A stretch of 64,000 nucleotides of DNA from Platynereis dumerilii (lineage: Eukaryota > Annelida > Polychaeta > Phyllodocida > Nereididae): positions 300,001-364,000 of the forward strand of contig JAPTHN010000102.1 of NCBI GenBank assembly GCA_026936325.1, in the 5' to 3' direction. The notes beneath the pieces were generated by a model. That model was not told the origin of the DNA. It made no database searches and saw only the letters and a program-made list of their open reading frames with translations. A program made the translations under genes and the position numbers. Position 1 is the first letter of the stretch. Every line of letters starts with the position of its first letter. Below are positions 25,804 to 38,596 of the stretch, in pieces.

Positions 25804-25990
25804 TTTGAGGAGAAATTTCAGTAAACTTTCAGATTTCTAGTAAAAACACGAAGCCGGCTGGCATGAGTTTGACAGCTTCCGGTCATTTGCAGAACATTTA
25901 GCGCCACCTTGCAGTAACATATTATCGCCCTTTGTTTACATCAGTGCTGAATGGTTTCTGAAGGCAAAAAAGTGATTTAAAGAAAATAAA
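25804..25990. promoter_or_regulatory. Shared head-to-head promoter region of MCTS1 and RBM41
   Basis: Only 187 bp separate the two divergent start codons, so both 5' UTRs and any core promoters must lie here, unless upstream non-coding exons exist on either side. I see no convincing TATA box. The call is by arrangement. Confidence 0.6.
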
Positions 25991-28637
25991 ATGTCTAAAG
26001 GAAGAATTTATGAGGACCCCACCTCGTATGTCAGTACTGGCATTCCAAGGTAAGCAATAGAAAGTCCCAAATCCAGTGTTTGTGACATTTCTTGAGTTTG
26101 ACAGCTGTCAAAAGTGACAGCTGAAATTTCATGAAATTTTTTGGCAGTGGATTGGGTTGAGGTATTTTCAGTGGATTTCACTGATAAGCCTATGAGGTAC
26201 AATATTTTCAATTATTATCTCGAGTACTAATAAACCATACTTGCAGTCACTGACTTTGTTGTACCTGTCTACTTTGCGGCTACATTAGCCAACCGGTCCA
26301 GGAACACGTTAAATTTCAATTAACATCAGTGTACGTTTATTTTGCAGAGGTGACCCAAAGCGATATGAAAGCCATGGGGTCATGCGGATGGGATCTGACC
26401 GGAATTTCAAAACCAAAGACCAGAGACTGGAGATCCCTCAGGAAGACATTGAAACGGAAGGAGACCGCCAGCTGAAAAAACTTGTTCAGAAGCAATTAAA
26501 TACTGATGTCTCGATTAACAGGTTAGCAGAATCAATTTGGTAGTATGTTCTTAGCTCTTTGCTGCAGGTCATGCTGCAGACTTAGTTTCATACGTTGTAT
26601 CTCTAGCAGAGCATTATGCGTTATGTGTTTTCATTTGCAGTGAACTCGCCAAACGAAAGAACTTCCAAACTTCATCGAGCTATGTTAGCCTTGACAGTAA
26701 TCTCACTGGAGCATTGTCTTACGAGCAATATGTCAAGCTCTCAGAAGAGGATCGCTACAGGGAAGAATTAAAAGCATGTGGCTTGACAGAAGATGAGATT
26801 GAAATAAAAGCCCTGGCTGATGGACGGGTGAGTTAGTAGTTAAGCAAATTGTTGCACAATAGTTGAATATCAACAACTGAAGGGATTTTCTAAGCAGCTG
26901 TAGAGTGAAGTGGACAGACCACATGGTTCATCTCTTTATTGTTATTTTGCACTGACTTAAATACGCAGAAAAAAGCATTCAGAATTCACTAATCATACTA
27001 ATAAAGAAATTAGAACTTTTGAGTCCTTTCTTGTTCAACGTACAACTTATATTAAGTCCCAAAAAAAAGTTTTAACTGACTGACAATAATTAAAAATTTT
27101 TTTTTTACAGAACTCACATCAAAGAGATATAGATTGCCTAATGCCTAGCTGCTAATAATAAAAATTTTCATATGGATCCACAGATATTGTCAAATTTTTT
27201 CGTAATAAGAACATAATAAATTTTCTTTTCAGGATGTCAAGAAAAGAAAAATAGGAATAGAACAGTCAGTGCTAAAGGACAAAGTTGTTGAAATTGATGA
27301 GAAAATCAAGAGGAAAAGAGAAGAGCTAGCGAAACCTGACAAATTCTCTGGTCAAAAATACATGAGCAGACAAGAATATGACCTGGAGCAAGCAATATCA
27401 CATGACCATGAAAAATCTAAGCTGTTATCGTGTTTAATGACTAAGGACAGGCCTGATGCTTCAACTCTCGACCCTAAAGACCCAATTAATAACCTCGAAG
27501 GAATATGGACGGATATGAGACAACAGGCAAAAGAAGAAGTGAGAAAGAAGAGAAAGAGAAGAAAGCAGAAGAAGAAGAACAAGGAAGAAGAGGAAGAAGA
27601 GGAGGAAGAATATGGTGAAGGATTCGTCGGACCTTTGCCGAGGAATGCGATAAATTCAACTGAATCAAAAACTGATACAATGGCCGTCCATGATAGTGAA
27701 TCAAGCAACGAAACACTGAACAATATTGAAACTATTGACACTCGCCTTTCAAAAGATGAAAATCTTGACTTAGAATGTGAAGAAGAGAAGCAAAAAGAAG
27801 AGGCACCCGAAAAAGATATTCCTGTTGAAATTATACCTGAAGAAGCAATTATCAAATACAGATTGACGACAGACCAGATCAGAGAATTACCAAGATTCAA
27901 AGAATACAACCCTGGCCAGGCAACAAAGGTGAGCAATACCTTATATTTTAACTAATTTTTAGCTTTGAAACATAGGAAATCCTTTTTTATGCTACAATTC
28001 TATTTTGTATATCATTTTTTGCAGGTGCTCTATGTTAAGAATTTGAGTGAGAAAGTGACACAAAATGACCTCAAAGCTCTCTTTGGAAGGTATGACACCG
28101 AAAACAACAAAGTTGAGTGCAAGTTGTTGAAAGGACGAATGAGAGGCCAAGCCTTCATCAATTTTTCTGGTGAGATTATTGGTGAATGACATTAACCATT
28201 GTCATATGGTTTGACATGTATAACAGTATTAGAGTTGACTCTTCAATTATCGTTGTGTCCAACTGAAACAGAGTAAAGTTTCTGACTTTCATTCTTGCTT
28301 ATTTGCCTTACATTAGCATACTAAAGCGAGACTGAAGCTGAGATCACAAGTTCAGTTGGCAAAATAAATTCTGTAGTCTGAACAGAAAATGTTCCACAAC
28401 AAAAATCTACCCTGTCGCAATATGCTATGAAATTTCTATGTGCCTTCACCAAATGGCCTCTATTTCACAGTTCTAAATGTTGATTGTATTAAACTTCATT
28501 TAAGCCTCTCTTTAAGCTACTTCTTATTTCTAATTCCAGACAATGAAAGTGCTGAAAAAGCTCTCCATTTAGTGAACGGCTACCACTTCAAAGGAAAACC
28601 CATCATCATCCAGTTTGGCCGCAAAGGTACCTCTTAG
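25991..28637 (+). CDS. RBM41: RBM41, RRM protein of the minor spliceosome
   Basis: RBM41 is related to the U11/U12-65K protein and binds minor-spliceosome snRNA. Exons: 25991-26049, 26348-26521, 26641-26827, 27233-27928, 28025-28169, 28540-28637; 1359 nt, 452 residues plus TAG (human 413). Shared landmarks are ETEGDRQLKKLVQKQLNTDVSI near residue 55, RELPRFKEYNPGQATKVLYV ahead of the RRM, RNP2 (VLYVKNLS), RNP1 (KGRMRGQAFINF) and the end ALHLVNGYHFKGKPIIIQFG. The large exon also encodes a low-complexity Lys/Arg then Glu tract absent from the human protein. The start ATG follows an in-frame AT-rich leader and gives MSKGRIYEDP. Confidence 0.95.
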
Positions 28638-29202
28638 TCATCTTTGGACGTTTTATATCTTTAAGAATTGTTGGTTTTGGATTTTGTTCATTTTTGTTGC
28701 TATAAGTAATAGCATTTGTTGAATCACTTGAATGAATTACGTTAAGTATTAAATTATCCAAAAAATAACAAAAAACAATGGGTTATTTTCTATGGAGGAG
28801 ACCGGGGTAGGTTGACCTTTGAGTAAGTTTATCCCCGAAGTTCAGTTTTCTATTTCTACTTGATACGTTGCTCAGTCATCCTTGACTATTATGTTTTGAA
28901 GTCTACTTAGTTATGGTTTCATTGTGATCTCAGAAGAATTGCTCCTGTTACCCTAAATTGAATATCTTACCAAAACAGTGCTGTCAGTGCCATGATAAAA
29001 GATCAATGATATCAATATGGCAAAGGATCAACTTTCCTGGAGCTCAACTTACCCCAGTCTCCCGAATCAATTTATTGGTAGTTTGTTATAAAACTAACAA
29101 AGATCAACTGCAGTTTTAATGAAAGACTTAGCACCCTGTATAGACAAGAAATTGAGGTACATCATAATGTATTCATATCTCTCCTCTTAATATCAATAGT
29201 TA

Positions 29203-29420
29203 GGCCGGACATAATTATTTAATTTTTAGCTTCTCGGATCGACCGACCCAACAGATTTTCTGCCTACGGATAAAAAAAATTGAGCTTACCCACTATTTTC
29301 TATTAAATTGACATTATAATCAATTGAGATAACGCCCGTTTTTTTCTTCGTACTGCCGACCAAGCCTAGAAAAAGTGCCTCGAGAAGATCCAAGAAGCTA
29401 AAGATCAAATATGTTTGGCC
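29203..29420. mobile_element. PIF/Harbinger-type MITE, family A
   Basis: GGCCGGACATAATTATTT..TTTTAGCTTC at the left and AGAAGCTAAAGATCAAAT..GGCC at the right, flanked by TTA on both sides. It is the same family as 6660-6868. Confidence 0.75.
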
Positions 29421-30557
29421 TTATCAATCTCAAACTCTTCAGGAGAATGATGTAAATTGTAAATTATATTTACAAATTTACATAGGACAAAAATCTGTAG
29501 TTATTGCATTTGCGATCCATCTCATTCACTGAAAGTGGATCATGTAAGCTTCATATTAACACATATTTATAGAATAGAATTGAATATTTACATCTATACA
29601 TTGTGGAAATCATCGATAAAACATTCAGAAACAGGAATGTCATAAATCCCAGTGTATATCAGATATCTCTACAAAATATTGTTTTATATACAGGTATATT
29701 CTTTGTGTTAAAATTTATAACAATATTTTACAAAATATGTTTGACAGCTGTACATGCATATAAATTATACAACAAAAACTCAAAAACAACAGAATAATAC
29801 ATAATACATGTATATCAAATATAAGGATTTCAACATGGACACACAAAAATGGGATTGTCATCTGTATAAATAAAATAAAAAACACTAAAAAATAAAATAA
29901 CACAAAAAAACTTCATGAATGTGATGATCCCTGAAAAAAAATACGCTCTAGGCCTACTCTTATAATCAGAAAGCACTTTGTCTGATCGCAATAGATCTCA
30001 CGATTTAATCAACTCAGGCGAACACAGTACCATTTTAACTTGATTATACTATACCATGTTAACTAATTATAAATCTACTCTCAAACTGACAAACTCTCGC
30101 ACCAATATTTGGTGACAAAACAACTTTACTAGCAGTGAGTTAATTATTTAAACCTTTGTGGAATGATGATCAAATCCAAAGGTCAAAATCTAACTCTCTC
30201 ATAGTCTATAAAAGTAGACAGTCCCCTAGGATTACCGCCATTTCCCGGTATATATTAAATTAAAGATCAGAGGACTAATTACTAATTTCACTTTTAATTC
30301 CGAATGATTCAGTATTTGATATGCTGCAGGAGAATCCGAGATAATTGGCATGGATTGCATAACATCAAATAACTGGTTTAACCAGAAAAAAAACAAACAT
30401 TTCATATCATTAACAAACAATAAGCACGCTTTAGAAGCACCTTCAGAAGTTCAAAACAGACATAACAGACCATAAATGAGACATGAACACAGGCTACTTG
30501 ATTACCTGTTGGCAGGTTCATATGCGAGGTGTGAAGTTCATGAAAATTTGTATAATA

Positions 30558-30630
30558 CTGTGAAGGATGGGTTTGGCTTTACATCCTGTATTCACACAAA
30601 GATATGCTAATTTGGGCACAGTAGTAAAGC
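30558..30630 (-). mobile_element. SINE tail fragment
   Basis: On the minus strand it reads through the SINE 3' body (ATTAGC-like word, then ACAGGATGTAAAGCC). It lies just past the stop of SLC17 copy 1 and in the same direction as that gene, possibly within its 3' UTR. Confidence 0.55.
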
Positions 30631-30742
30631 AATTGCTTACGCATGTTGTGCATCAGGCAAGCAGTTGGCTGACACAAAACTAGAGATCACCCAGTCAATA
30701 ATGAGCGTTAAATTATCTACTATACTTGTATATAATATCCGT

Positions 30743-33700
30743 TCATATAGAGACAGGATTATCATGGACTTGACTTGATTCTAGACTAGGACAAGGCGTT
30801 GGATGCTGTGAGTGGGATATTCTGTTTCTTTCTCTTCCTTCTATTGACCACGTTTCTTCCTTCGCAGTTCCAAATATGGTGTAGATCAGAGTCCCGAGGA
30901 GCAGGAGGCCACCCATGAGAAAGAACGCATGTTGCCATTGACTACGACTCGCCTGAAAATAAAGGAGTCGAAGCAGAACTATTAGATTGAATCTAATTAT
31001 TCGTTGACACAGACCATCCTCCCATGCAGCTAGGGTGACACAGACACACTGTTATGGAAAAGGTTTTCTGGTTAGGTATCTGAACTTCGGGAGAGGCAGC
31101 AAGAGACAGAGAGAGGCAGGGAGAGACAGAGAGAGGCACGGAGAAGCAAGGAGCAGTAGGGAGAAGCAGGGAGAGGCAGGGAACAGCAGGGAGAGTTAGA
31201 GAGAGGCAGGGTAGGACAGTAAGAGGTAGGGAGAGACAGAGAGAGGCAGGATAGGCATGGAGAGGCAGGGAGAGGCAGGGAGAGACATGGAGAAGCAGGG
31301 AGAGACATGGAGAGGCAGGGAGAGGCAGGGTGGGACAGTGAGAGGCAGGGAGAGGCAGGGTGGGACAGTGAGAGGCAGGGAGAGACAGTGAGAGGCAGGG
31401 AGAGACATTGAGAGGCAGGGAGAGGCACAACGAGACAGAGAGAGGCAGGGAGAGACATGGAGAGGCAGAAAGAGACAGTGAGAGGCAGGGAGAGACAGTG
31501 AGAGGCAGAAAGAGGCAGGGAGAGGCAGGAAGAAGCAGGGAGAGACATGGAGAGGCAGGGAGAAGTAGGGAAAGGCAGGAAGAGGCAGAGGGACAGGGAG
31601 AGAAAGACAGGAGAGATAAGAGAGAAGCAGCGAGAGACAGGGAGAGGCAGCAAGAGTCAGAGAAGCTGGGACAGAGAGAGAGACAGGGAGAGGCACCGTG
31701 GCAGGGTAGGACAGAGATGGAGATAGGTAGATACAAAGAAAGGGACACCGGGAGAGACAGGGAGAAAACAAGGGAGAGATGGGGAGGCAGAAGAGAGGCG
31801 AAGACAGAGTGATAGAGCCAGAGAAATATAGAGGCAAACTGTACTTACACTATTTCCTGTTAGAGCTGTGATGATGACTGGTGTAAGAAAACCTGCGATA
31901 TTGGACATACCATTTGTCAAACCCATTATAGTACCTGAAGTAAAAATACATGAAATTCATCCATGATCGCTAATTTCTATAATAATTTACGGCACCACAT
32001 CCCAGTGTACTTGGGAGTCTTTGCTTTTGTCACATGACTCTTTTCTTTATCAAGCTTCTGAGTCACGTGACTCGTCAATGCTATAATTACATTGAAAAAT
32101 TTCTTGAAAACTCTGAAGAGCCTTAAAAAGTCTTTGAAAAGTCATGGAATTGCACTGTTTAAAATTCGATAGCTGTGGATATCGGATATTCCATGAAACA
32201 ATTAAAACATAAGTGTGAACAAGACCTCTAGCTGAGAGGTTGAAATGTCACATCTCCAACATTGTAAGTTTCCAGTGAACAATAATATTATACATGGATA
32301 TACCGAACCAAGAATAACAAGTTCTCCATAACATTTATGTAGTTAACAAGTAATATCTTAGATCATTTTGCATAGGGCATTACCTGCATATGTGGGTGCA
32401 ATATCTATATGACTAGTGGCAAAGCCGCCGAGACCAAATGAAGACAAGGAGACGCACAGAATCATAAGCGACAGAACTGCCGTGTGATTGCAGCCGGCTA
32501 ATCCTATGCCGATTAGTGCTGCCGCTTGGCCTCCTTCACCTAGATAAAACAAGAGAAATCATTAATATTACGCAAATATATTAAAGCCATTATCTGTAAA
32601 TCAAGTCATAATTGAGGCCAGGCATTTCATAGTCAATTCATTTCTGTAAATTCTTCAAATGAATCATCAAAGGATGGCAGTATCCTTACCTATAAAAGTG
32701 AATATTTTCCTGATAGTTGTCGTGCCGAGTAGATTTCTGCTTTGAATGAAATCCGGAAGGGGAGCTATGATTAACGTCGCAAAAAAGCCGACCAAGTATG
32801 GGATGCAGACCATGACGCCATCCTGAAATTAAACAAAATATGACCAATGGTTTTCTTACAGTCGATTAATGTCAACTGCATGCAGAACGGGACTGAAATG
32901 TTCCTTGTGAGGTCATATCCAGATCCATACCATGTTATGCTCTGTGACTCATAAGAAATTTGTGAGCTCATATGCTACACTTTCAATGCTTTCAAAACAA
33001 GTCACCAACTGAGTATCAATGAGGTTACAAGTTACTCATTGACAAATTGACAGTTCATTTCAATTCAATGGATAGGGCCTGTTGTGGGGTCATTGATCTC
33101 CACTAGCAGCTGAACAAAAGTCCTCGTCATTCGTCAACTTTAACAATTTTATAATTATTGCGGGACTTATATATTGAGCTAAGTGTGTCTGGCTGTCCAT
33201 CTGTCTGTCTGCCTGTTTGTTGGTTAAGAAAATAGATGAAAACAGGTGCATTTCAGATGAACCATGGCTAATTTTTCCACTTACCTCCTTAATGTCATAT
33301 TTGAGCACTTGTTTCATAAATAAAGGAGCACAGTTGAACACAGTGTAATAGCCTAACGAATCTGCTACCATAATTATGAAAAGAACCCAGACAGCCCGCG
33401 ACTTCAGGATGGAGCAAAATGGTGGTTTGTGGTACTGAAAAAAAAAACAAAGATAAATTTCCATAAAGTTGATTCAAATGTGACTGCCAGCAAGCTCTCT
33501 ATATGATACATTTCATAAATTGACATTGTGATATGTCTAGACATTATACCTTGACTTCATCCATACTTTTTGTGGCGGATTCAATGAGTTTCAGTTCCGC
33601 AGGAGATATGCTTGCATCTAATGCAGGGCTGTCCCGTGCAAGGATCCACCAAATGATAAACCACACCACTCCAAGCCCTCCTGAAGTACAGATTAATAAT

Positions 33701-36700
33701 TTAGTAACGCAAATTAGAAAAAGATTCTTTCGTCCCAAATACTTCATAAGGGGAAAACTACCTAATTTGAACTTGTCTGTCTATGTAGAGCTCTGTCTGT
33801 GTCATTCGTCTGCCAATACGATGTGTCACGTTTCATTACTTTCAAATAACAGCAAATGTCTCCACTGTCGCATCCTTCACCACCATGCCCTCTGGTGTAA
33901 TCATTATTTGAAAAGGTGGATTGCATTTAAAGTTTCACAAAAAATTATCCAATAGGTAGGCCTATTGGTTCCTTTACTAATTAAATCTCTTACCAAAATA
34001 AATTAACTTACCAAATAAATAAAATACGAGTGGCCATCCTCCAAGGAAGTCCAAGTCACACAGAAAGCCAGAAAGCCCGAAAGCAATCACAGTTCCAATC
34101 TGAGCGCCTGAAACAAGAAACCCTTATTGACAAATATGAAAACTAACACAGTTACTTTTAAAGTGTTACACAATTTAACAGGATCTTTCTAAATCTATGG
34201 TACTTCGTCTCTTTTAATTGATCACGGGAGCCAGGCATTTCTTAACATGATAATTAAACTCATAATTATGGTATAAAACACAATTTCTGCCAAGGTCTAT
34301 TAACATAATTAAAGCCAAAGGTTTCCTGCCTCGCAAACCTTTCTTTTCTTTTTTTTACAAATTACACGTATGTGGTGTTTTTTATACATTATTGATTGCT
34401 GGATCGTTGTTACAATTTAGGACTATACATGTTTACAACATGTTCAATAGCCTAATACCCAATTGACTCACTGAAATGGAATATACACAAGTATTAAAAC
34501 AACAAAGCAAATGTGGGCATACCGGGTATTTATAGTTTTAATAAAACATACCATTGATGGCGATCCCCATCAATTTAATCCTCTCACAAGGGGGCGCCCA
34601 TCGACTCATCAAGTAGTAAAATGCAGGATATATGGGGCCCTGAAAACAATTTTTTTACGATTTAGATTTCTTTTATTTATTCATACCAAGGGATGTTTTT
34701 TTACAAATATAGCCAAATCAACATGCCACTTTACAGTCGACGAATGTCAAGTGCTTACAGGATTAGATTGAAATGTTCTTTGTGAGGCCATACACCTATC
34801 CATGCCATGTTATTCTCTCTGACTCAAAAGCAATCTGTGAGGTCATGTAATTTTCATTCAATGCTATCAGTAATAGTTTGTTTGTATAACTACAGTCACT
34901 GCACTTTATTATCATGTAGAGTTCTCTCACCAGAGGTTTGGTAAGCAAGTCTGCTATGCTGTGTCTATAAATAGCACATCCTACACCCCAGCTCTGATGC
35001 CATGGCTGTGTGAAGCTACCCCAACACCTTGGCCCTTGGCCTCTGGTTCGAATCTTTGGCTGAAGCGTCTAAGGTGCAGGGCATTTAGCTGAACACACAA
35101 TATTATATTGTCCGCCAATTTATAAATCTCATACACACTGTTACACAGTAACAGTACCAAAAAGACAAACAAACTTTGTTATTTGAACTAAAAAAAAGCA
35201 CTTGACAGTGTTGATTTTGGATATATTAAGAAGTGCAGCTCTCAAAGTTGAGATTTTCACTCATGAAAATCCAATGCCAGAACTTTGCGTAGCTATAAAT
35301 CCAAATAATATTTTAAAAAGAGACAAGGACGCCATTTCAAGAGTTCTAGTCTTTCTTTTAAAGCTATGAAATTTAAAATATCACAGATCTATATATATAT
35401 TATATATACTTTGTATTCTGAAGTCTGAACTTGAGACAAGAATTCATCTTCCTTTGCGATCTAGACCACCTTTTGGCGTATTATATATAATTATCGGATC
35501 TAGGGAGTAGATCGATTGAAAGCCAAATTTTTATGATCTTAGATGTGCAGTAGATACATGAATTATATAAATTAGACAAAATGGACAACAATTAGTGAAT
35601 TTTTCATTGAAAACTAAAGTTACTTACCATACAGCACCCTCCAATTATTCTAACTGCAGCGAGTACGTATGGACTCCAATGAGCAATGAACGGGGTGAAG
35701 ATCGTCAAAATTCCAGGAATTAAAACAGAGAGGCCCAAGATAAGCCGCGGCCCAAAACGCTCGGTTAGCAGACCACCGGGGAACTGCGTCACCACGTAGC
35801 CGTAGAAGAACGCTCCTAAAAGAAGACTCTGTTCTTGTGGAGTCCAGTTGAAGTCCCCAGGCTGCAAATAGTCCCAAGAGATTTAAAGCTTTCAAATACG
35901 ATATAAAACACTGTAGAGTTTTTTCATTTATTTGTGTGACCTTTGAGTCCCTTTTAAAATATCATCTATCAGCTAAGCTATCTAATGTCTATAGATTTTA
36001 CAAAAATTTGCAACGTAACTTTCAATGGAATTCATTTGGGTCTAACACATTCCAACAAGAAAATTTAATTTGTTTTTTTTTAATTCCGTAGGAGAGCTCT
36101 GCATCGCATAAGAACGAAAACAATTTTTCAAATTTTGCTGGATTTAAAGCTAATAAAAAGTGTTTTGTTTATACTTTTCTAGAGGTCAATGTACAATAAT
36201 TCAGCTCCAAAATAAATTTGGTTAAAAATTACACTCAAGAAACAACACCATTTAAATTTCGCTAACATCTAGGAGATATGACAAAAAATTAGGCCAGACT
36301 TTTTTAATCTTTAGCTTCTCAAATCTACCAACTCAAATGATTTTCTGCAACAGAAAAAAATATTGAGCTTACCCACACATTTTAATTAAATTAACGTCAT
36401 AAAGAATCGAGTTTACACTTTTTTTCTTCGTCCTATGTACATACCCTAGAAAAAGTGCTTCAAGAAGATCCGAGAAGCTGAAGATAAATTATGTCTGGCC
36501 TTTTAAACGGCGATTGTCTATTTTACCACATAGTCAGATTATTTTTACACACCTTATCTTCCGCAGTATGGTTGTGCTGAATGACAGGGGCGGGGCATTC
36601 ATCGCTACTTGTGTTGTATGTGTGGGGTTCCGTGAAATTGACCATGGACACGAGGGCGATGTTGAAACTTGCTCGCATCGAGAACGCAAAGTTGAATGCG

Positions 36701-38136
36701 AAGAAAGACAGCAGGGTTAGACGGTAGCGGTGCGGGAAACATGGTTGCTTCTCTGTGTCTGGAAAATGCAATTATTAAGTTAAATTAAGTTAAATAATTA
36801 ACATGGATAGGGCCCTGGATTATTACATTTAAAGGCACATATAGTTTGTATATTTTGACAAAACTAAACTTTGGAAAAGGTCAAAATTTATCTTACGAAA
36901 GGTTTTTTTACCAATGTCAATAAACATACTGGAACATAGGCCTATATATATGTCAACAAAAATGTCCTTTATTTAGTTATTCTAGGTAACTTAAATCCTA
37001 GTCAAATCCTGCTAAAATAGGCAATAAGGATCTTTTACAATTTGACATGGTTAGCTGGTTTGGTTTATTACCATATATAAATAAGACAGACAATTGGCCT
37101 TCAAATAAAGTAATCTTGCTGCTCTGTTGTTGTCAGATCATATGCATATGATATCAATCAACAAAAAATTATCTGCCCAGCTTTGAAAGTTTAATTATTA
37201 ATAAAACTTCAGAATATAAGACAAACTTTTTTTAATTAGTCTTGGCATTATTTTAAATTACAGTGTCAAGAAATCGCAATTATTTTTAAATTACCAAAAT
37301 CACAGTGCGCGAAAATGTTGTATTGACTGTATGTAGCCTACACAATGGATACACTATACACTGTAGTATATTGTTCGGTATTGATATGGAGTTCCAAGGC
37401 CTCAATATCTTTTTCAATTAACATTCCTTTGTGGTAGCCTAAGTGTAGCAAATACTTATATGTAGTATAAGTATTTGAATGTAGGTTCTGTAGCTGTAGG
37501 CAGTGTATACGTCGATCATAAAAAAAGAGTACAAAAACAAACATTATGTAGGCCTATATTGAAATTAGCTATTTATATATTTTTTAATATGTATTTTTTG
37601 CTAGATAAAGTGCAACACAACTTCACACTGAACCAGATAAAATAACAATGCATCATACGTCAATTAACTTGACCAGTTTTTATGACTCAGTACTTTTGTT
37701 ACTTTTCATAGGCTATAAATTGGTTAATTAGATTAGAAATAAGAAGCAGCAGTGTCAAGAAATCCAATACAATTGACATAAAACAATAAGCCAGGATACA
37801 CATTGTGTGTATTGGCTATTGCTATAGCCTATACTATAGCCTCAGTAGAGGCCTACTGTTGGCCTTACAGTAACAAAACAAGTCTTCTTGATGTTATCTC
37901 AGTCTCTCTAGCTCTCTCTCTACTCATCATTATCAGATTATTATGGTGTTACCTGACACTTCTTTGGAGTAATCTGCGTTTACGGCTGGACTAGAGTCGG
38001 TCAACAATTGGTCAGAGTCCGTAGAAGTGTAAACAGAGTCCATGATCACTGATGATGTCCCATTAGCAGTCTTGTGACTGGCATCCCGTGCAAATGAATT
38101 GACATTAGTAAATGTTTTGGTTTGCAGTTCTGCCAT
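30743..38136 (-). CDS. SLC17 (sialin-like) MFS anion transporter, copy 1
   Basis: This is a major-facilitator transporter of the SLC17 family, nearest in sequence to sialin (SLC17A5). Such proteins move organic anions, often H+-coupled and in lysosomal or vesicle membranes. Minus-strand exons: 37953-38136, 36553-36758, 35628-35861, 34552-34639, 34012-34107, 33550-33680, 33285-33434, 32690-32822, 32384-32539, 31849-31934, 30743-30952; 557 residues. Landmarks are LSFFAFNFAFSMRASFNIAL (TM1), FFYGYVVTQFPGG (TM2-3), SRWAPPCER, FHT-free TM7 ADSLGYYTVF, and HIDIAPTYAG (TM10). TM1 and TM4 arginines (sialin R57, R168) are kept, but TM4 reads RIIGGCCMGPIYPAFYY, so the glutamates at sialin 171 and 175 and H183 are absent. 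The N-terminal 60 residues are polar. It is a tandem duplicate of 40559-50688. Confidence 0.92.
31085..31815. repeat. Purine-rich minisatellite, GAGAGGCAGG/GAGAGACAGG units
   Basis: About 730 bp of near-tandem GGGAGAGGCAG and GGGAGAGACAG words fill most of the last intron of SLC17 copy 1. On the gene's sense strand it is a C/U-rich tract that starts about 15-30 bp after the exon 10 donor. The long open frames across it are simple-repeat artefacts. Confidence 0.92.
36292..36500. mobile_element. PIF/Harbinger-type MITE, family A, diverged
   Basis: Starts GGCCAGAC after TTA and ends GTCTGGCC before TTT; internal TTTAGCTTCTCAAATC and GAGAAGCTGAAGAT arms match the family. It lies in intron 2 of SLC17 copy 1 and has no counterpart in copy 2. 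Confidence 0.7.
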
Positions 38137-38464
38137 TTAACACAAGGGAGGAGCACCTGCAACCCAACTAAGACAAGGGCACCATCTGTTGCCCAAGTCA
38201 AAATGAGTCTTTCCACAAACTACCACTGTCCAAAATTATACTTGCAGCAATGTTGCTTATTAAGATTAAGGTCTCATCCAGTAGTTCCAGTTAGAGGCCC
38301 TTAAAACCTGTCTTAAAATTGCCCAAAACCTTTGACAAAATTTTATACAGATACATTCATGTGACTTCAGATTAAATATTGTCCAATGTTAGCCGAATAG
38401 AGCAGTGCCTATGATGCGACACCAATGCTTTTTGCAAAAATTGGTGTCTGATCGGTACATCCCT

Positions 38465-38596
38465 AGACAGGGGACATGGTAATGAGGTGAAGGATTGAAA
38501 CTGTAGTCCAACATAAGCCAAGCTGGATTCGAACCGTGGACCCTGCAATATTGGCAACCCAGCACGCTACAACTGAGATAACTCTCCCTCCTGTTG
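38465..38596 (-). mobile_element. SINE, head and part of body
   Basis: On the minus strand it has GGAGGGAGAGTT, a box A-like TAGCGTGCTGGG, a box B GGTTCGAATCC and a TTTCAATCCTTCACCTCATT body. The 3' tail is missing; it abuts another repeat end. Confidence 0.65.

Larger units (their letters stand above)
28638..30742. other. Convergent intergenic region RBM41 / SLC17 copy 1
   Basis: It contains the 3' ends of both genes. From about 28780 onwards, blocks match 38690-40558 (for example the AAGATCAA..GAAAGACTT block at about 29000-29140 versus 38890-38995, and TTTACATCTATACATTG at about 29590 versus 39290). This is therefore the start of the SLC17 duplication. It holds a MITE (29203-29420) and a SINE fragment (30558-30630). 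Confidence 0.65.

Noticed and set aside
30993-31837. Long Ser/Leu/Pro-rich open frames on the minus strand
   Set aside because: They run entirely across the GAGAGGCAGG minisatellite inside an SLC17 intron; three overlapping frames are open at once, as expected for a simple repeat without stops.
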